34,248 nucleotides of DNA from JAGPIS01 sp964635545 (lineage in GTDB: Bacteria > Bacteroidota > Bacteroidia > Bacteroidales > Marinilabiliaceae). A program made the translations under genes and the position numbers. The stretch is from positions 1-34,248 of the forward strand of contig CAZWOA010000031.1 in assembly GCA_964635545.1 (NCBI GenBank). Direction: 5' to 3'. The notes below the pieces were generated by a model, which searched no databases, had not been told where the DNA came from, and saw nothing but the letters and a program-made list of their open reading frames with translations. Of this stretch, positions 25,512 to 33,794 are shown piece after piece (position 1 is the stretch's first letter; each line of letters starts with the position of its first letter).

Positions 25512-26795
25512 ATGAGAAAAAAAATAGATATAAACGTTAATTTTTTTAACAAAATAAGGGTTTCAATGCCTTTCGAGGTATTAAATCACCCAATGGGAGT
25601 AATATTAGAGAGTAACAATATGTGCGGATGGAGTAACGGAAATATTGATTACATGGCGGCCATAGGTATTATTGGCACAACAGTTAATGACGCACAATCG
25701 CTGGTAAATCAACATATAAACAATAACGATTGGTACTTCGGATATATAACCTACGATTATAAAAACAACCTTGAGGATCTGGAATCACGCCATAAGCCAG
25801 TCGTAGAATTCCCCACAATGGAGTTTTTCTCGCCCCAATATATAGTTATTAAAGATAAAGCGGGGTTGCGCCTCGAGTATAATGATACAACTACACCCGA
25901 AGAGGCTCAACAATTCATCGACAATCTATGCTCATCAGAACATATCCAGCAACCGCTCAAGAAGGTAACTTTCAATGAAATAACCTCGCGCAACAGGTAT
26001 ATTGAGAGTGTAGAGACCATAAAAGACCACATCCGAAGAGGCGATATTTATGAGATGAACTACTGCATAAGTTTTGTTGCTGATAATGTTAATGCCAATC
26101 CGGCCCAAATATGGACTGCACTTAACCGCGAATCGCCAACTCCATTTGCCGCATTTGTAAAAAGCAATAACAATTATGCAATATCGGCATCGCCCGAGCG
26201 GTATATCTTCCATAACAATGGCTACTTAATGAGTCAGCCCATAAAAGGCACAGCAGCCCGCAGCAGCAACCCATCAACAGATATCCATAACCGTGATGCA
26301 CTTCAATCATCAGAAAAAGAGAGAGCCGAAAACGTAATGATAACCGACCTGGTGCGTAACGACCTTTCAAAAGTTGCACAACGGGGGTCGGTAAACGTCA
26401 AGGAGTTGTGCGGAATTTACGGTTTTAGGCAGGTGTGGCAGATGATTTCCACCATTGAAGCCCGACTTGACCAAGGGAAACACTGGGGTGAGGCAATAGA
26501 GGCCACCTTCCCGATGGGCTCGATGACCGGCGCACCAAAATACCGATCGATGCAACTTATCGACAATTATGAAGATGCAGCACGAGGCTTATATAGTGGC
26601 GCAATAGGCTATATAACACCGTTGGGGAATTTTGATTTTAATGTAGTTATACGATCTTTGCTGTATGATACCGACAGCAGAAAAATGTCATATTCGGCAG
26701 GTAGTGCAATCACCATAGGATCTGATGCAGCTAAAGAGTATGATGAGTGTGCTGTAAAAGCATCGGCAATGAGACGAATTTTTAACGGGCAATAA
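25512..26795 (+). CDS. pabB: Aminodeoxychorismate synthase component I
   Basis: This enzyme converts chorismate, with ammonia from a glutaminase partner, to 4-amino-4-deoxychorismate for folate. The 427-residue protein has the chorismate-binding domain from about 150. Lys245 in PIKGT is the residue that forms a covalent intermediate in PabB, whereas anthranilate synthase has Ala there (PIAGT), so I call pabB and not trpE. Other conserved parts are ISASPERYI, the ERAENVMITDLVRNDLS segment and MGSMTGAPKYRSM. The N-terminal 18 residues (MRKKIDINVNFFNKIRVS) may not be translated; Met19 at 25566 is a good alternative start. The stop overlaps tilS by one base (TAATG), so the two are translationally coupled. 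No pabA or pabC is visible nearby. Confidence 0.93.
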   Translation: MRKKIDINVNFFNKIRVSMPFEVLNHPMGVILESNNMCGWSNGNIDYMAAIGIIGTTVNDAQSLVNQHINNNDWYFGYITYDYKNNLEDLESRHKPVVEFPTMEFFSPQYIVIKDKAGLRLEYNDTTTPEEAQQFIDNLCSSEHIQQPLKKVTFNEITSRNRYIESVETIKDHIRRGDIYEMNYCISFVADNVNANPAQIWTALNRESPTPFAAFVKSNNNYAISASPERYIFHNNGYLMSQPIKGTAARSSNPSTDIHNRDALQSSEKERAENVMITDLVRNDLSKVAQRGSVNVKELCGIYGFRQVWQMISTIEARLDQGKHWGEAIEATFPMGSMTGAPKYRSMQLIDNYEDAARGLYSGAIGYITPLGNFDFNVVIRSLLYDTDSRKMSYSAGSAITIGSDAAKEYDECAVKASAMRRIFNGQ

Positions 26796-28147
26796 TGGCA
26801 AATATTTCTCAAATCGTGGCGGCGAGCATGACTCAGAGTTGTGGTGCTACGGCAAACAACACTATATTGATAGGACTTAGCGGGGGAGCCGACAGCATTG
26901 CCCTCACGCACATATTGCTATCGCTGGGCTATAGTATAGAAGCGGCACATTGCAACTTCCACCTCCGAGGCGACGAGTCGAATAGGGATGAGCAGTTTGT
27001 TGTGGCTCAATGCAAAAAGTGGAATATAAAGTTGCATATAGTACACTTCGAAACCGAAAAAGTAGCACGACAGGAGAATATATCCATTGAAATGGCCGCA
27101 CGCAAGCTTCGCTACGAATGGTTTGCCAACATCATGACTACCAACAACATAGACCTACTGGCAGTAGGTCATCATGCCGATGATTCGGTAGAGACCTTCT
27201 TCCTTAACCTTACGCGCGGAACGGGTGTGCGTGGGCTTGCGGGCATTAAACATAGAAATGGCAATATTATACGGCCCATGCTTAATCTATCGAGAGCCGA
27301 TATTGAACAATACTGCACCGTCAACTCGCTTGAGTATGTTAATGACTCTACCAATGCCGAGGAGCACTACCTGCGCAACAAGATACGCCACTCAGTGATG
27401 CCGGTGTTTAAGAGCATAAACCCATCCTTCTTGGAAACGATGCTTGCCAATATGAGCCGCCTCAACAGCGTTGCAGATATGGTAACCGAAGCTGTAAATA
27501 AATTCAGAAGCGAGGCTGTGGGTAGCGAGGGCGACTGCACATTAATATCGAAAAGAGTGCTGATGGAGAGAAAAACCCCGGAATTAATTCTTTTTGAGAT
27601 ACTTAATGAAGACGGATTCACGGCATCCACCATTGCCGATATGTATAAGTGCATTGAAGAGAACCGTATAGGACGTCAGTTTTTCTCCAACACCAAACGT
27701 GCAATAATCGACCGCTACAATGTGGTTATTATGCCGCGCAACCTTAGCCGTGAGAACGAAGAGTTCTACATAGAGAACGGCACAAATAGCATACCAACCC
27801 CTATCCCACTAACAATCAACGAGTACGATAAAAATAATTCGTTTGAGATTAAGAAATTAAAACATGTGGGGATGTTCGATGCCGACCTGATTAACTTCCC
27901 ATTAACAATACGTCGATGGCAGCAGGGCGACTCATTTAAACCCCTGGGTATGACTGGATTTAAAAAACTTAGCGACTACTTCATCGACCAAAAACTTAGG
28001 ATAGATGAAAAAGAGCATATGTGGCTTCTAATTTCGGGCAATGATATTATATGGATTATAGGTCAACGAATGGACGACCGCTATAAAATAACCAACCGAA
28101 CTAAAAAAGTGCTTGAGATAACAGTAGCAATGAGCAATGGGGAATAA
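26795..28147 (+). CDS. tilS: tRNA(Ile)-lysidine synthetase
   Basis: This enzyme attaches lysine to the wobble C34 of the minor tRNA-Ile (CAU anticodon), switching it to read AUA; it is normally essential. The 450-residue protein has the PP-loop ATP-pyrophosphatase motif SGGADS (29-34), HCNFHLRGDESNRDEQFV, VGHHADDSVETFFLNLTRG, and RNKIRHSVMPVF, all typical of TilS. The C-terminal domain (LTIRRWQQGDSFKPLGM, then KLSDYFIDQKL and WIIGQRMDDRYKI) is also present, so this is the long form. Its ATG overlaps the pabB stop. Downstream lie 258 non-coding bases with a repeat tract, with no obvious terminator hairpin ending in T's. Confidence 0.96.
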   Translation: MANISQIVAASMTQSCGATANNTILIGLSGGADSIALTHILLSLGYSIEAAHCNFHLRGDESNRDEQFVVAQCKKWNIKLHIVHFETEKVARQENISIEMAARKLRYEWFANIMTTNNIDLLAVGHHADDSVETFFLNLTRGTGVRGLAGIKHRNGNIIRPMLNLSRADIEQYCTVNSLEYVNDSTNAEEHYLRNKIRHSVMPVFKSINPSFLETMLANMSRLNSVADMVTEAVNKFRSEAVGSEGDCTLISKRVLMERKTPELILFEILNEDGFTASTIADMYKCIEENRIGRQFFSNTKRAIIDRYNVVIMPRNLSRENEEFYIENGTNSIPTPIPLTINEYDKNNSFEIKKLKHVGMFDADLINFPLTIRRWQQGDSFKPLGMTGFKKLSDYFIDQKLRIDEKEHMWLLISGNDIIWIIGQRMDDRYKITNRTKKVLEITVAMSNGE

Positions 28148-28280
28148 GAGGGTAGAAGATGGAGGGTGGAAATTAGCGGATAAAAAAAAGGAGAAGCCCC
28201 ATAAAGTGTGTAAGTTATAACCAGAGGGCTTGACTTTATAGTTGAACCCTTTTGTCAAATCTCCCACCGCTTATTCTTTA

Positions 28281-28399
28281 AGTATTTAACCATTCAACTA
28301 TTAACTATTTAACTATTCAATCATTTAACTATCTACCTATTTTACTATTCAATTTTACTATTTAACTATTCAACTATTTAACTATCCAACTTTTTAACC
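28281..28399. repeat. Degenerate AACTATTT/AACTATTC tandem repeat
   Basis: About 120 bases of 7-9-base units such as AACTATTT, AACTATTC, AATCATTT and AACTATCC run up to 6 bases before the mnmA stop. The tract lies between convergent tilS and mnmA. It has no spacer structure and no coding potential. Confidence 0.8.
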
Positions 28400-28405
28400 C
28401 CTCAC

Positions 28406-29482
28406 TCACCTCGTCGGCAAATCATACTCGGGCACTTCACCTCCACCTATCAGAATATCATTATTATAGATTACTATAGATTGGCCGGGAGTAATAGCCC
28501 ACACGGGAGTATCGAACTTTACAAGCAATCCTTCGGGGAGCATATCCACCCTGCCGGCATATCCTGGTACCGAATCAAGACCTCTAACACGAACAAAGAG
28601 CTCTTGTCCATCCCACAGGTTTGTGTCGGGAGTAATGGTGTAGTCGTACAGCAAAATATTATCAATATAAAGCATATCGCGAGGGCCAACAATAAGCACA
28701 TTTTGATTGGCATCAATATGCACCACGCACCAATCAACAGGTAATGAAGGGGTTAACCCCCTTTTCTGCCCAATAGTAAAGAATGCAAAACCGGGATGAT
28801 CCCCATAATGGTTTCCTAAATAATCAATTACAAGGCCCGGCGTAAGCGCCTCACTATCAGCGGGAAGATTTTTCTTCAGGAAATCGCCATAATTGCCATT
28901 TTCCAAAAAACAAACGCTATTGCTCTCTTTACGCCTTTTCAGGTGGGGCAATCCATAATCTATGGCAAGTTGCTGAATCTCACTTTTTGAATAATGGCCT
29001 AACGGGAATATGGCACGTTCGAGCACATCCTGCCCAAGCCGCCACATATAATAGGATTGATCTTTCAACTTATCATAACCCCGCTTGATGTAATAACGGT
29101 CATTAAACCACTCCACATTAACATAGTGCCCGGTAGCTATATAATGGCATCCATGTTTTTGGGCACTCTCAAGCAGTAACGGCCACTTAATGGTATAATT
29201 GCATCGCACACAAGGATTTGGAGTATATCCATGCTGATATGAATGGGTAAAATAATCGATAACCTCACGCTTAAAAGCACCACGTGAGCGCAACACCACA
29301 TGCTTAATACCCAGTGACTTGGCAAAAGCTGCAGCATCATCGATTGAGCTATCCTCACCTGCGGGAAGGTAGGTGCTAAGTGTGGCTCCCACTACCTTAT
29401 AGCCGCTTTCGCGCAGCAGTATTGCAGCCATGCAGCTATCAATACCGCCACTCATACCCAACAGAACCTTATTCTTAGGCAT
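28406..29482 (-). CDS. mnmA: tRNA-specific 2-thiouridylase
   Basis: This enzyme thiolates U34 of tRNA-Lys, -Glu and -Gln at C2, using sulfur relayed from a cysteine desulfurase. The 358-residue protein has the PP-loop SGGIDS (11-16), the catalytic cysteine pair Cys91 (NPCVRC) and Cys191 (SVCFLE), the tRNA-binding stretch KDQSYYMWRL, and FTIGQKRGL. A C-terminal beta domain follows (WAITPGQSIVIYNND). Bacteroidales often carry more than one MnmA homologue, so this may be one of two. It lies 63 bases after tyrA but has its own near-perfect promoter in that gap, so it is at least partly independent of the aromatic operon. Confidence 0.93.
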   Translation of the reverse strand: MPKNKVLLGMSGGIDSCMAAILLRESGYKVVGATLSTYLPAGEDSSIDDAAAFAKSLGIKHVVLRSRGAFKREVIDYFTHSYQHGYTPNPCVRCNYTIKWPLLLESAQKHGCHYIATGHYVNVEWFNDRYYIKRGYDKLKDQSYYMWRLGQDVLERAIFPLGHYSKSEIQQLAIDYGLPHLKRRKESNSVCFLENGNYGDFLKKNLPADSEALTPGLVIDYLGNHYGDHPGFAFFTIGQKRGLTPSLPVDWCVVHIDANQNVLIVGPRDMLYIDNILLYDYTITPDTNLWDGQELFVRVRGLDSVPGYAGRVDMLPEGLLVKFDTPVWAITPGQSIVIYNNDILIGGGEVPEYDLPTR

Positions 29483-29510
29483 ATCACAATTATCTTCACT
29501 AAAACCTATG

Positions 29511-29541
29511 CAAAGATAATGGTAATAAGCCTTTACGCAAA
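29511..29541 (-). promoter_or_regulatory. Promoter of mnmA
   Basis: On the minus strand: TTTG (29541-29538), exactly 19 bases, TATCTTTG (29518-29511). Both boxes match perfectly. The start would be near 29504, 22 bases before the ATG. It is the best promoter match in the window. Confidence 0.8.
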
Positions 29542-29545
29542 TCAG

Positions 29546-30325
29546 TTATTTACTTTTAATATTCTCCCTCAATCCCGCAAGGTACTCACGCATATGGTCG
29601 GTATCATGATTGCCTATAAGGCTGATTAAATTATTGAGTTGCTCAACAATTTTCTCTACCTGGGGCAATGAGTAGGGGTTAAATAATATTTCGGTAAGCA
29701 GGAAATCATCCTCCGACAAAAGTCCTTTAGCAACATCGAGGTGCCTGTTAAAAGTAGTGCCGGGTGCTTTCTGATGCTGCATACACGCCGCAAACACCAT
29801 GGTAGATACAAACGGTATTGATAGCGAATAGGCGATTGTCTGGTCATGACCATCAAAGGTGTAATCATGAATATTTAGTCCCAATGATCCATAAAAATCC
29901 TTGAAGAAAGCTTTTCCAAGATGATCGGACTCGGAGATTATTATAGCATGATGCTTCGAAAGCTCTTTAAGACTGGCAAATGTGGGGCCAAACATAGGGT
30001 GGGTTGATACAAATCGGTGGCCACTATTACGATAGAACTCTTCCAGGCCGGTCTTCACCGATGCAATATCAGAAATTATACAATCCTTTGGCAGATAGGG
30101 TAATACCGACTCAAACACCTCAATTGTATATTTCAACGTAACAGAATTTATTAGCAGTTCGGGCTCAAAGGCTCTTATCTCTTCATAGCTCGTAAGCCGC
30201 TGAGTATTAAATACAAATTTCAACCGTTCTACGTCACGGTCGAAAACTGCAACCTGATGTTGCATACAGAGTGCATCAGTAAGCCATATTCCCATCTTAC
30301 CCGCACCAACTACACAAATCTTCAT
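29546..30325 (-). CDS. tyrA: Prephenate dehydrogenase
   Basis: This enzyme oxidatively decarboxylates prephenate to 4-hydroxyphenylpyruvate, the tyrosine branch. The 259-residue protein is short, a catalytic core without an ACT or chorismate-mutase domain. It has the nucleotide-binding GAGKMG (7-12), then LINSVTLKYTIEVFESVLPY, DIASVKTGLEEFY, and the active-site segment STHPMFGPTFAS with the conserved HPMFGP. The helical C-terminal domain includes YSLSIPFVSTMVFAACM. It is the last gene of the aromatic operon, 64 bases after the DAHP synthase/chorismate mutase gene. No feedback domain is visible, so control may be mostly at the level of transcription and of DAHP synthase. Confidence 0.92.
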   Translation of the reverse strand: MKICVVGAGKMGIWLTDALCMQHQVAVFDRDVERLKFVFNTQRLTSYEEIRAFEPELLINSVTLKYTIEVFESVLPYLPKDCIISDIASVKTGLEEFYRNSGHRFVSTHPMFGPTFASLKELSKHHAIIISESDHLGKAFFKDFYGSLGLNIHDYTFDGHDQTIAYSLSIPFVSTMVFAACMQHQKAPGTTFNRHLDVAKGLLSEDDFLLTEILFNPYSLPQVEKIVEQLNNLISLIGNHDTDHMREYLAGLRENIKSK

Positions 30326-30389
30326 GTGTTATATCTTTTGCTGATGAACTGCGCCACTGAAATCAATATCAGCGACGCAGTATTTTTTA

Positions 30390-31505
30390 TTATGCTTGTG
30401 TTACGTTATCCTTTTTTGCCAGCTCTTTATTCATAATAATATTCTGACAGCGAATCGACTCTTCGTGAATATCTTCATAAACTTTTATCACAAAATCAGG
30501 ATTAAGACCGGCTTTCTCGGCTTTCTCCTTACGGTCGTTCATAATCTCGTTGTAACGTCGGGTTTGAAGAATCGTAATGTTATTCTCATATTTATATTTA
30601 CCGATTGCTTCGGATAGAGTCATACGCTCACTCAACATATTCAACAGTTTCTGGTCGAGAATGTCAATTTTCTTTCGAAGTTCATCAAGGGTAACACGGG
30701 GAGTGTCGCCAATTGCCGAACGGCGCAGAACTATCTGACCCATAATCTCTTTAAGATGCTCGGGAGTAACCTGCTGTGCGGCATCACTCCATGCCTTAGA
30801 AGGGCATATGTGAGACTCTATGAGCAAACCATCGAAGTTAAGATCCATAGCCTCCTGCGATACATCAAGTATGCGATCGCTCTTGCCAGTGATGTGGCTT
30901 GGGTCGGTAATAATGGGCAACTGCGGAATACGGCGGCGAAGCTCGATAGGTATTTGCCACTGTGGCTGGTTGCGAAACTCAGTTTTGTCGTAGCTTGAGA
31001 AACCGCGATGCACAGCACCTAACTTTTTAATACCGGCACGGTTAAGACGCTCAAAAGCACCTATCCACAACTCAAGATCGGGGTTAACAGGGTTTTTAAT
31101 TAGCACCGGCACATTAATGCCTTTTAAAGCATCGGCAATCTCTTGCACAGCAAATGGATTGGCAGTAGTGCGTGCACCAATCCATATAATATCGATGCCA
31201 AATTTGATTGCTTCATATACGTGGTGTGCAGTGGCAACCTCAACGGCAGTGAACATTCCGGTCTCTTCCTTAACTTTTTTCAGCCAGGGTAAACCTTCAG
31301 ATCCGATACCTTCGAAGGCTCCCGGACGGGTACGCGGTTTCCAGATTCCCGCTCTAAATATTTTCACACCATTGGCGGCAAGTTCGCGAGCAGTAGATAG
31401 TGTCTGCTCTTCTGTCTCGGCACTACATGGGCCGGCGATTAAAATAGGGCGCTTAAGCTCAAGTCCGGGCAGCACAATGGGTTCTAAGTCAAGTTGGTAT
31501 TCCAT
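30390..31505 (-). CDS. Fused DAHP synthase and chorismate mutase
   Basis: This bifunctional enzyme joins the first shikimate-pathway step (PEP plus erythrose 4-phosphate to DAHP) to the branch-point step (chorismate to prephenate). In 371 residues the type I-beta (KDPG-like) DAHP synthase domain occupies about 10-255: PILIAGPCSAE, FRAGIWKPRTRPGAFEG, GAVHRGFSSYDKTEFRN, IITDPSHITGKSD. The AroQ chorismate mutase helices are at about 272-355 (VTLDELRKKIDILDQKLLNM, then RMTLSEAIGKYKYENN and YNEIMNDRKEKAEKAGL). Here the mutase domain is C-terminal; in such fusions it can serve as the sensor for prephenate inhibition. It lies 11 bases downstream of the aminotransferase gene. Confidence 0.95.
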   Translation of the reverse strand: MEYQLDLEPIVLPGLELKRPILIAGPCSAETEEQTLSTARELAANGVKIFRAGIWKPRTRPGAFEGIGSEGLPWLKKVKEETGMFTAVEVATAHHVYEAIKFGIDIIWIGARTTANPFAVQEIADALKGINVPVLIKNPVNPDLELWIGAFERLNRAGIKKLGAVHRGFSSYDKTEFRNQPQWQIPIELRRRIPQLPIITDPSHITGKSDRILDVSQEAMDLNFDGLLIESHICPSKAWSDAAQQVTPEHLKEIMGQIVLRRSAIGDTPRVTLDELRKKIDILDQKLLNMLSERMTLSEAIGKYKYENNITILQTRRYNEIMNDRKEKAEKAGLNPDFVIKVYEDIHEESIRCQNIIMNKELAKKDNVTQA

Positions 31506-31516
31506 GATATATAATT

Positions 31517-32683
31517 TTAAATATTTTTATTTTCAATAATTCTCTCAAGTGATTCTCTCAGCATCTCCTCATTGGAACAGAGCGAGATACGTATATATCG
31601 TTTCCCCTGATCACCAAAAATGGTACCGGGAGTTATAAACACATTATTATTCTCAAGCACTGCATCGGCAAGTTCTTCGCTATCAGCATATTTAGCAGGA
31701 ATTTTTGCCCACACAAACATTCCTACCTGCTCAGAATCAAAAGTACAATTCAAAGCCTTCATTATTTCCCACACTATGGTACGACGTGTGCGGTAATGGC
31801 TGTTAACCTCATCAATCCAATCCTTATCGAGTGTAAGTGCCTCAACAGCAGCAACCTGCAACGGACGAAATACTCCGGAGTCCATATTGCTCTTTACCTT
31901 CAATATATTCTGAATAATTTCGCTACTTCCGGCCACCATACCCATACGCCATCCTGCCATATTGTGCGATTTGCTGAGTGAATTTAGCTCAATTGCCACA
32001 TCCCTGGCTCCTTCCATCGCAAGTATGCTCTGCGGATTATCGTTAAGTATGAAACTATATGGATTATCATTACAAATCAATATGTTATGCTTCTTTCCGA
32101 AATCTATGGCTTTTCTGAAAAATTTGGTTGTAGCCTTCGCGCCGGTTGGCATATTGGGATAGTTAATCCACATGATTTTAACAGACTTAAGATCCAATTG
32201 TTCCAGCTCATCAAAATCGGGTTGCCAACCAAGGTGTTCATTCAATTTATAGCTCACAATATTTGCACCTGCCAATTTACTGGCCGACATATAGGTAGGG
32301 TATCCGGGATTGGGCACCAGCACAGTATCGCCGGGGTTGACAAAAGCCATAGATATGTGCATTATCCCCTCTTTGGATCCTATCAGCGGAAGTACTTCAT
32401 TGGTAGCATTAAGCTCCACGCCATACCACTTTTTATACCAGTCGGCATAAGCTTTTCGCAACTCCGGAATCCCGATATAGCTCTGATATCCATGACTGTC
32501 ACTCTGTGATGCCACTTCCGATAGACGGCTGATAACATTGGGTGCAGGCGGAAGATCGGGATTTCCAATTCCTAGGTTAATAACCTTTTTACCTTCGGCA
32601 CGCATTGCGTCAATCTGTTTCAGCTTACGCGAGAAGTAGTACTCCTGTACTCCGCTGATTCGTGTTGCCGGTTCTATAATCAT
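31517..32683 (-). CDS. PLP-dependent aminotransferase (aromatic/aspartate type)
   Basis: This fold-type I, class I/II aminotransferase has 388 residues. It shows NLGIGNPDLPPAP, YQSYIGIPELRKAYADWY, VLPLIGSKEGIMH, NPGYPTY, NYPNMPTGA, and the PLP lysine in NSLSKSHNMAGWRMG. By sequence alone it could be an aspartate, aromatic or LL-diaminopimelate-type transaminase. Its place between pheA and the DAHP synthase/chorismate mutase gene makes the final transamination of phenylpyruvate and 4-hydroxyphenylpyruvate to Phe and Tyr the most likely job. It starts 30 bases after pheA, clearly in the operon. Confidence 0.9.
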   Translation of the reverse strand: MIIEPATRISGVQEYYFSRKLKQIDAMRAEGKKVINLGIGNPDLPPAPNVISRLSEVASQSDSHGYQSYIGIPELRKAYADWYKKWYGVELNATNEVLPLIGSKEGIMHISMAFVNPGDTVLVPNPGYPTYMSASKLAGANIVSYKLNEHLGWQPDFDELEQLDLKSVKIMWINYPNMPTGAKATTKFFRKAIDFGKKHNILICNDNPYSFILNDNPQSILAMEGARDVAIELNSLSKSHNMAGWRMGMVAGSSEIIQNILKVKSNMDSGVFRPLQVAAVEALTLDKDWIDEVNSHYRTRRTIVWEIMKALNCTFDSEQVGMFVWAKIPAKYADSEELADAVLENNNVFITPGTIFGDQGKRYIRISLCSNEEMLRESLERIIENKNI

Positions 32684-32713
32684 AATACAAAGATTTGGTA
32701 TTGTTTTTATTTA

Positions 32714-33571
32714 TCAATCATTATCACTCTGTTCACCATCAAGATATTCGCCCAAAACCCTTAGACGGTTGCACAACGGCCTTATGGCATCTAGCGACTG
32801 TAAATAGCGAGTGTAGTTTTTAAAAGTGAGATCGATATAGAAAATATACTCCCACTCCCGTCCAACTACAGGATTCGATTGAATTTTTGTTAGGTTGATA
32901 TCATAAAAAGCAAGTATTGTAAGTACTTTCGACAGGCTGCCCGACTCATGGTCGAGTGAAAATGCCAGCGATGACTTATTAACCATATTGGTCATTGTAA
33001 TTTCTGATACTTCAGCCTGTGATTTATCTGAAACTATAAGAAAGCGTGTAAAGTTCTTCTTGTTATCCTCAATGCTATGACTCAAAATATCAAGGCCATA
33101 CAACTCTGCTGCCAATGATGATGCAATAGCACCAATACCCTTAGTTTTATTTTCAGCAATCTCCTTGGCACTCAACGCAGTATCATCCGACTCAATAAGT
33201 TTAATGTGAGGATACTGCTTAAAAAAACCCTCGCACTGCATCAATGCCATAGGGTGAGAGTGCACCTCGCGCAAATCCTCAATACGCTGACCATGAAGAG
33301 CCATAAGGTTATGTCTGATACGAAGTTTATATTCACCCACAATTGCCAATCCCGAATCTTTAAGAAGAGTGTAATTGGGTAGAATGCTTCCCACCAACGT
33401 ATTCTCAATAGCTACAATACCAAGAAGCGGTGGAGTGGTCTTCACCTTTTCAAATAGTTCGGCAAAGGTCAGGCATGGCACTACCTCAACTGTATCAGTC
33501 TTAAAATAACGATGGGCGGCCAGCTCATGATTGGCACCTCTCACTCCTTGAATTGCTACTTGTTGTATCAT
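32714..33571 (-). CDS. pheA: Prephenate dehydratase
   Basis: This enzyme converts prephenate to phenylpyruvate, the phenylalanine branch. The 285-residue protein has the PDT catalytic domain (about 1-185: VAIQGVRGANHELAA, IENTLVGSILPNY, KNFTRFLIVSDK with the conserved Thr-Arg-Phe) and a C-terminal ACT domain (about 197-275: SLAFSLDHESGSLSKVLTIL, then LTKIQSNPVVGREWEYIFYI). The phenylalanine-binding ESRP motif of the ACT domain is QSNP here, and GALV is GSLS, so feedback by Phe may be weak or changed. I start it at the ATG at 33571. The frame stays open to a TTG at 33637, but that would lie within the attenuator hairpin. It is the first structural gene of the aromatic operon. Confidence 0.94.
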   Translation of the reverse strand: MIQQVAIQGVRGANHELAAHRYFKTDTVEVVPCLTFAELFEKVKTTPPLLGIVAIENTLVGSILPNYTLLKDSGLAIVGEYKLRIRHNLMALHGQRIEDLREVHSHPMALMQCEGFFKQYPHIKLIESDDTALSAKEIAENKTKGIGAIASSLAAELYGLDILSHSIEDNKKNFTRFLIVSDKSQAEVSEITMTNMVNKSSLAFSLDHESGSLSKVLTILAFYDINLTKIQSNPVVGREWEYIFYIDLTFKNYTRYLQSLDAIRPLCNRLRVLGEYLDGEQSDND

Positions 33572-33606
33572 AAATTTATGTTTGGTTTCATCAGTTTTAC
33601 ACACAT

Positions 33607-33634
33607 AAAAAAACCCGCCTTCTCGGGGCGGGTT
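33607..33634 (-). terminator. Attenuator of the aromatic operon
   Basis: A perfect 8-bp GC-rich stem AACCCGCC/GGCGGGTT (33634-33627 with 33619-33612, minus strand) has a 7-base loop and seven T's. It lies 22 bases after the leader-peptide stop and 35 bases before the pheA ATG, so it must be read through for the operon to be expressed. Confidence 0.92.
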
Positions 33635-33676
33635 CAATCATTACATTTATATATGCTCAAATAGTACACCCTCCCC
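33625..33676 (-). promoter_or_regulatory. Predicted antiterminator of the aromatic attenuator
   Basis: GGGGAGGGT near the end of the leader ORF (33676-33668) can pair at 8 of 9 positions with ACCCGCCCC (33633-33625), which contains most of the first arm of the terminator. The two pairings exclude each other. I could not find a convincing competing partner for GGGGAGGGT further upstream. Confidence 0.75.
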
Positions 33677-33743
33677 TGTTCTGGCCGTAAAAACCAAAAA
33701 AGTAAAAATAAAAGCTAAAATATAGGGCGCTATTCAAAATCAT
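33657..33743 (-). CDS. Phe/Tyr-rich attenuation leader peptide (pheL-like)
   Basis: This short ORF of 28 codons plus TGA reads MILNSALYFSFYFYFF, then GFYGQNRGGCTI. Residues 8-19 contain six Phe (all TTT) and four Tyr (two TAT, two TAC), that is 10 of 12. The purine-rich AAAGAGAAATT precedes the ATG. A promoter lies just upstream, and the attenuator and antiterminator lie just downstream. The coding content matches the two end products of the operon behind it (Phe through pheA, Tyr through tyrA), and there is no Trp codon. The role is therefore regulatory: ribosomes stalling at Phe or Tyr codons would favour antitermination. The mechanism is known from the enteric phe operon; its use here is inferred. 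Confidence 0.9.
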   Translation of the reverse strand: MILNSALYFSFYFYFFGFYGQNRGGCTI

Positions 33744-33764
33744 AATTTCTCTTTGTTACAGATG

Positions 33765-33794
33765 CGAAAATAGATAATATTTTTAAAAAACAAA
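33765..33794 (-). promoter_or_regulatory. Promoter of the aromatic operon
   Basis: On the minus strand: TTTG (33794-33791), 18 bases, TATTTTCG (33772-33765, one mismatch). The expected start is near 33758, about 15 bases before the leader-peptide ATG. Confidence 0.65.

Noticed and set aside
25512..26795. Possible trpE (anthranilate synthase component I)
   Set aside because: The signature reads PIKGT, with the lysine typical of aminodeoxychorismate synthase. It also lies beside tilS, not with trp genes.
28281..28399. CRISPR-like array
   Set aside because: The units are only 7-9 bases with no unique spacers and no cas genes. It is a simple degenerate tandem repeat.
33572..33637. Longer reading of pheA starting at a TTG (33637)
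   Set aside because: It would start inside the attenuator hairpin and add 22 residues not typical of prephenate dehydratase. The ATG at 33571 gives a normal N-terminus (MIQQVAIQGVRGANHE).
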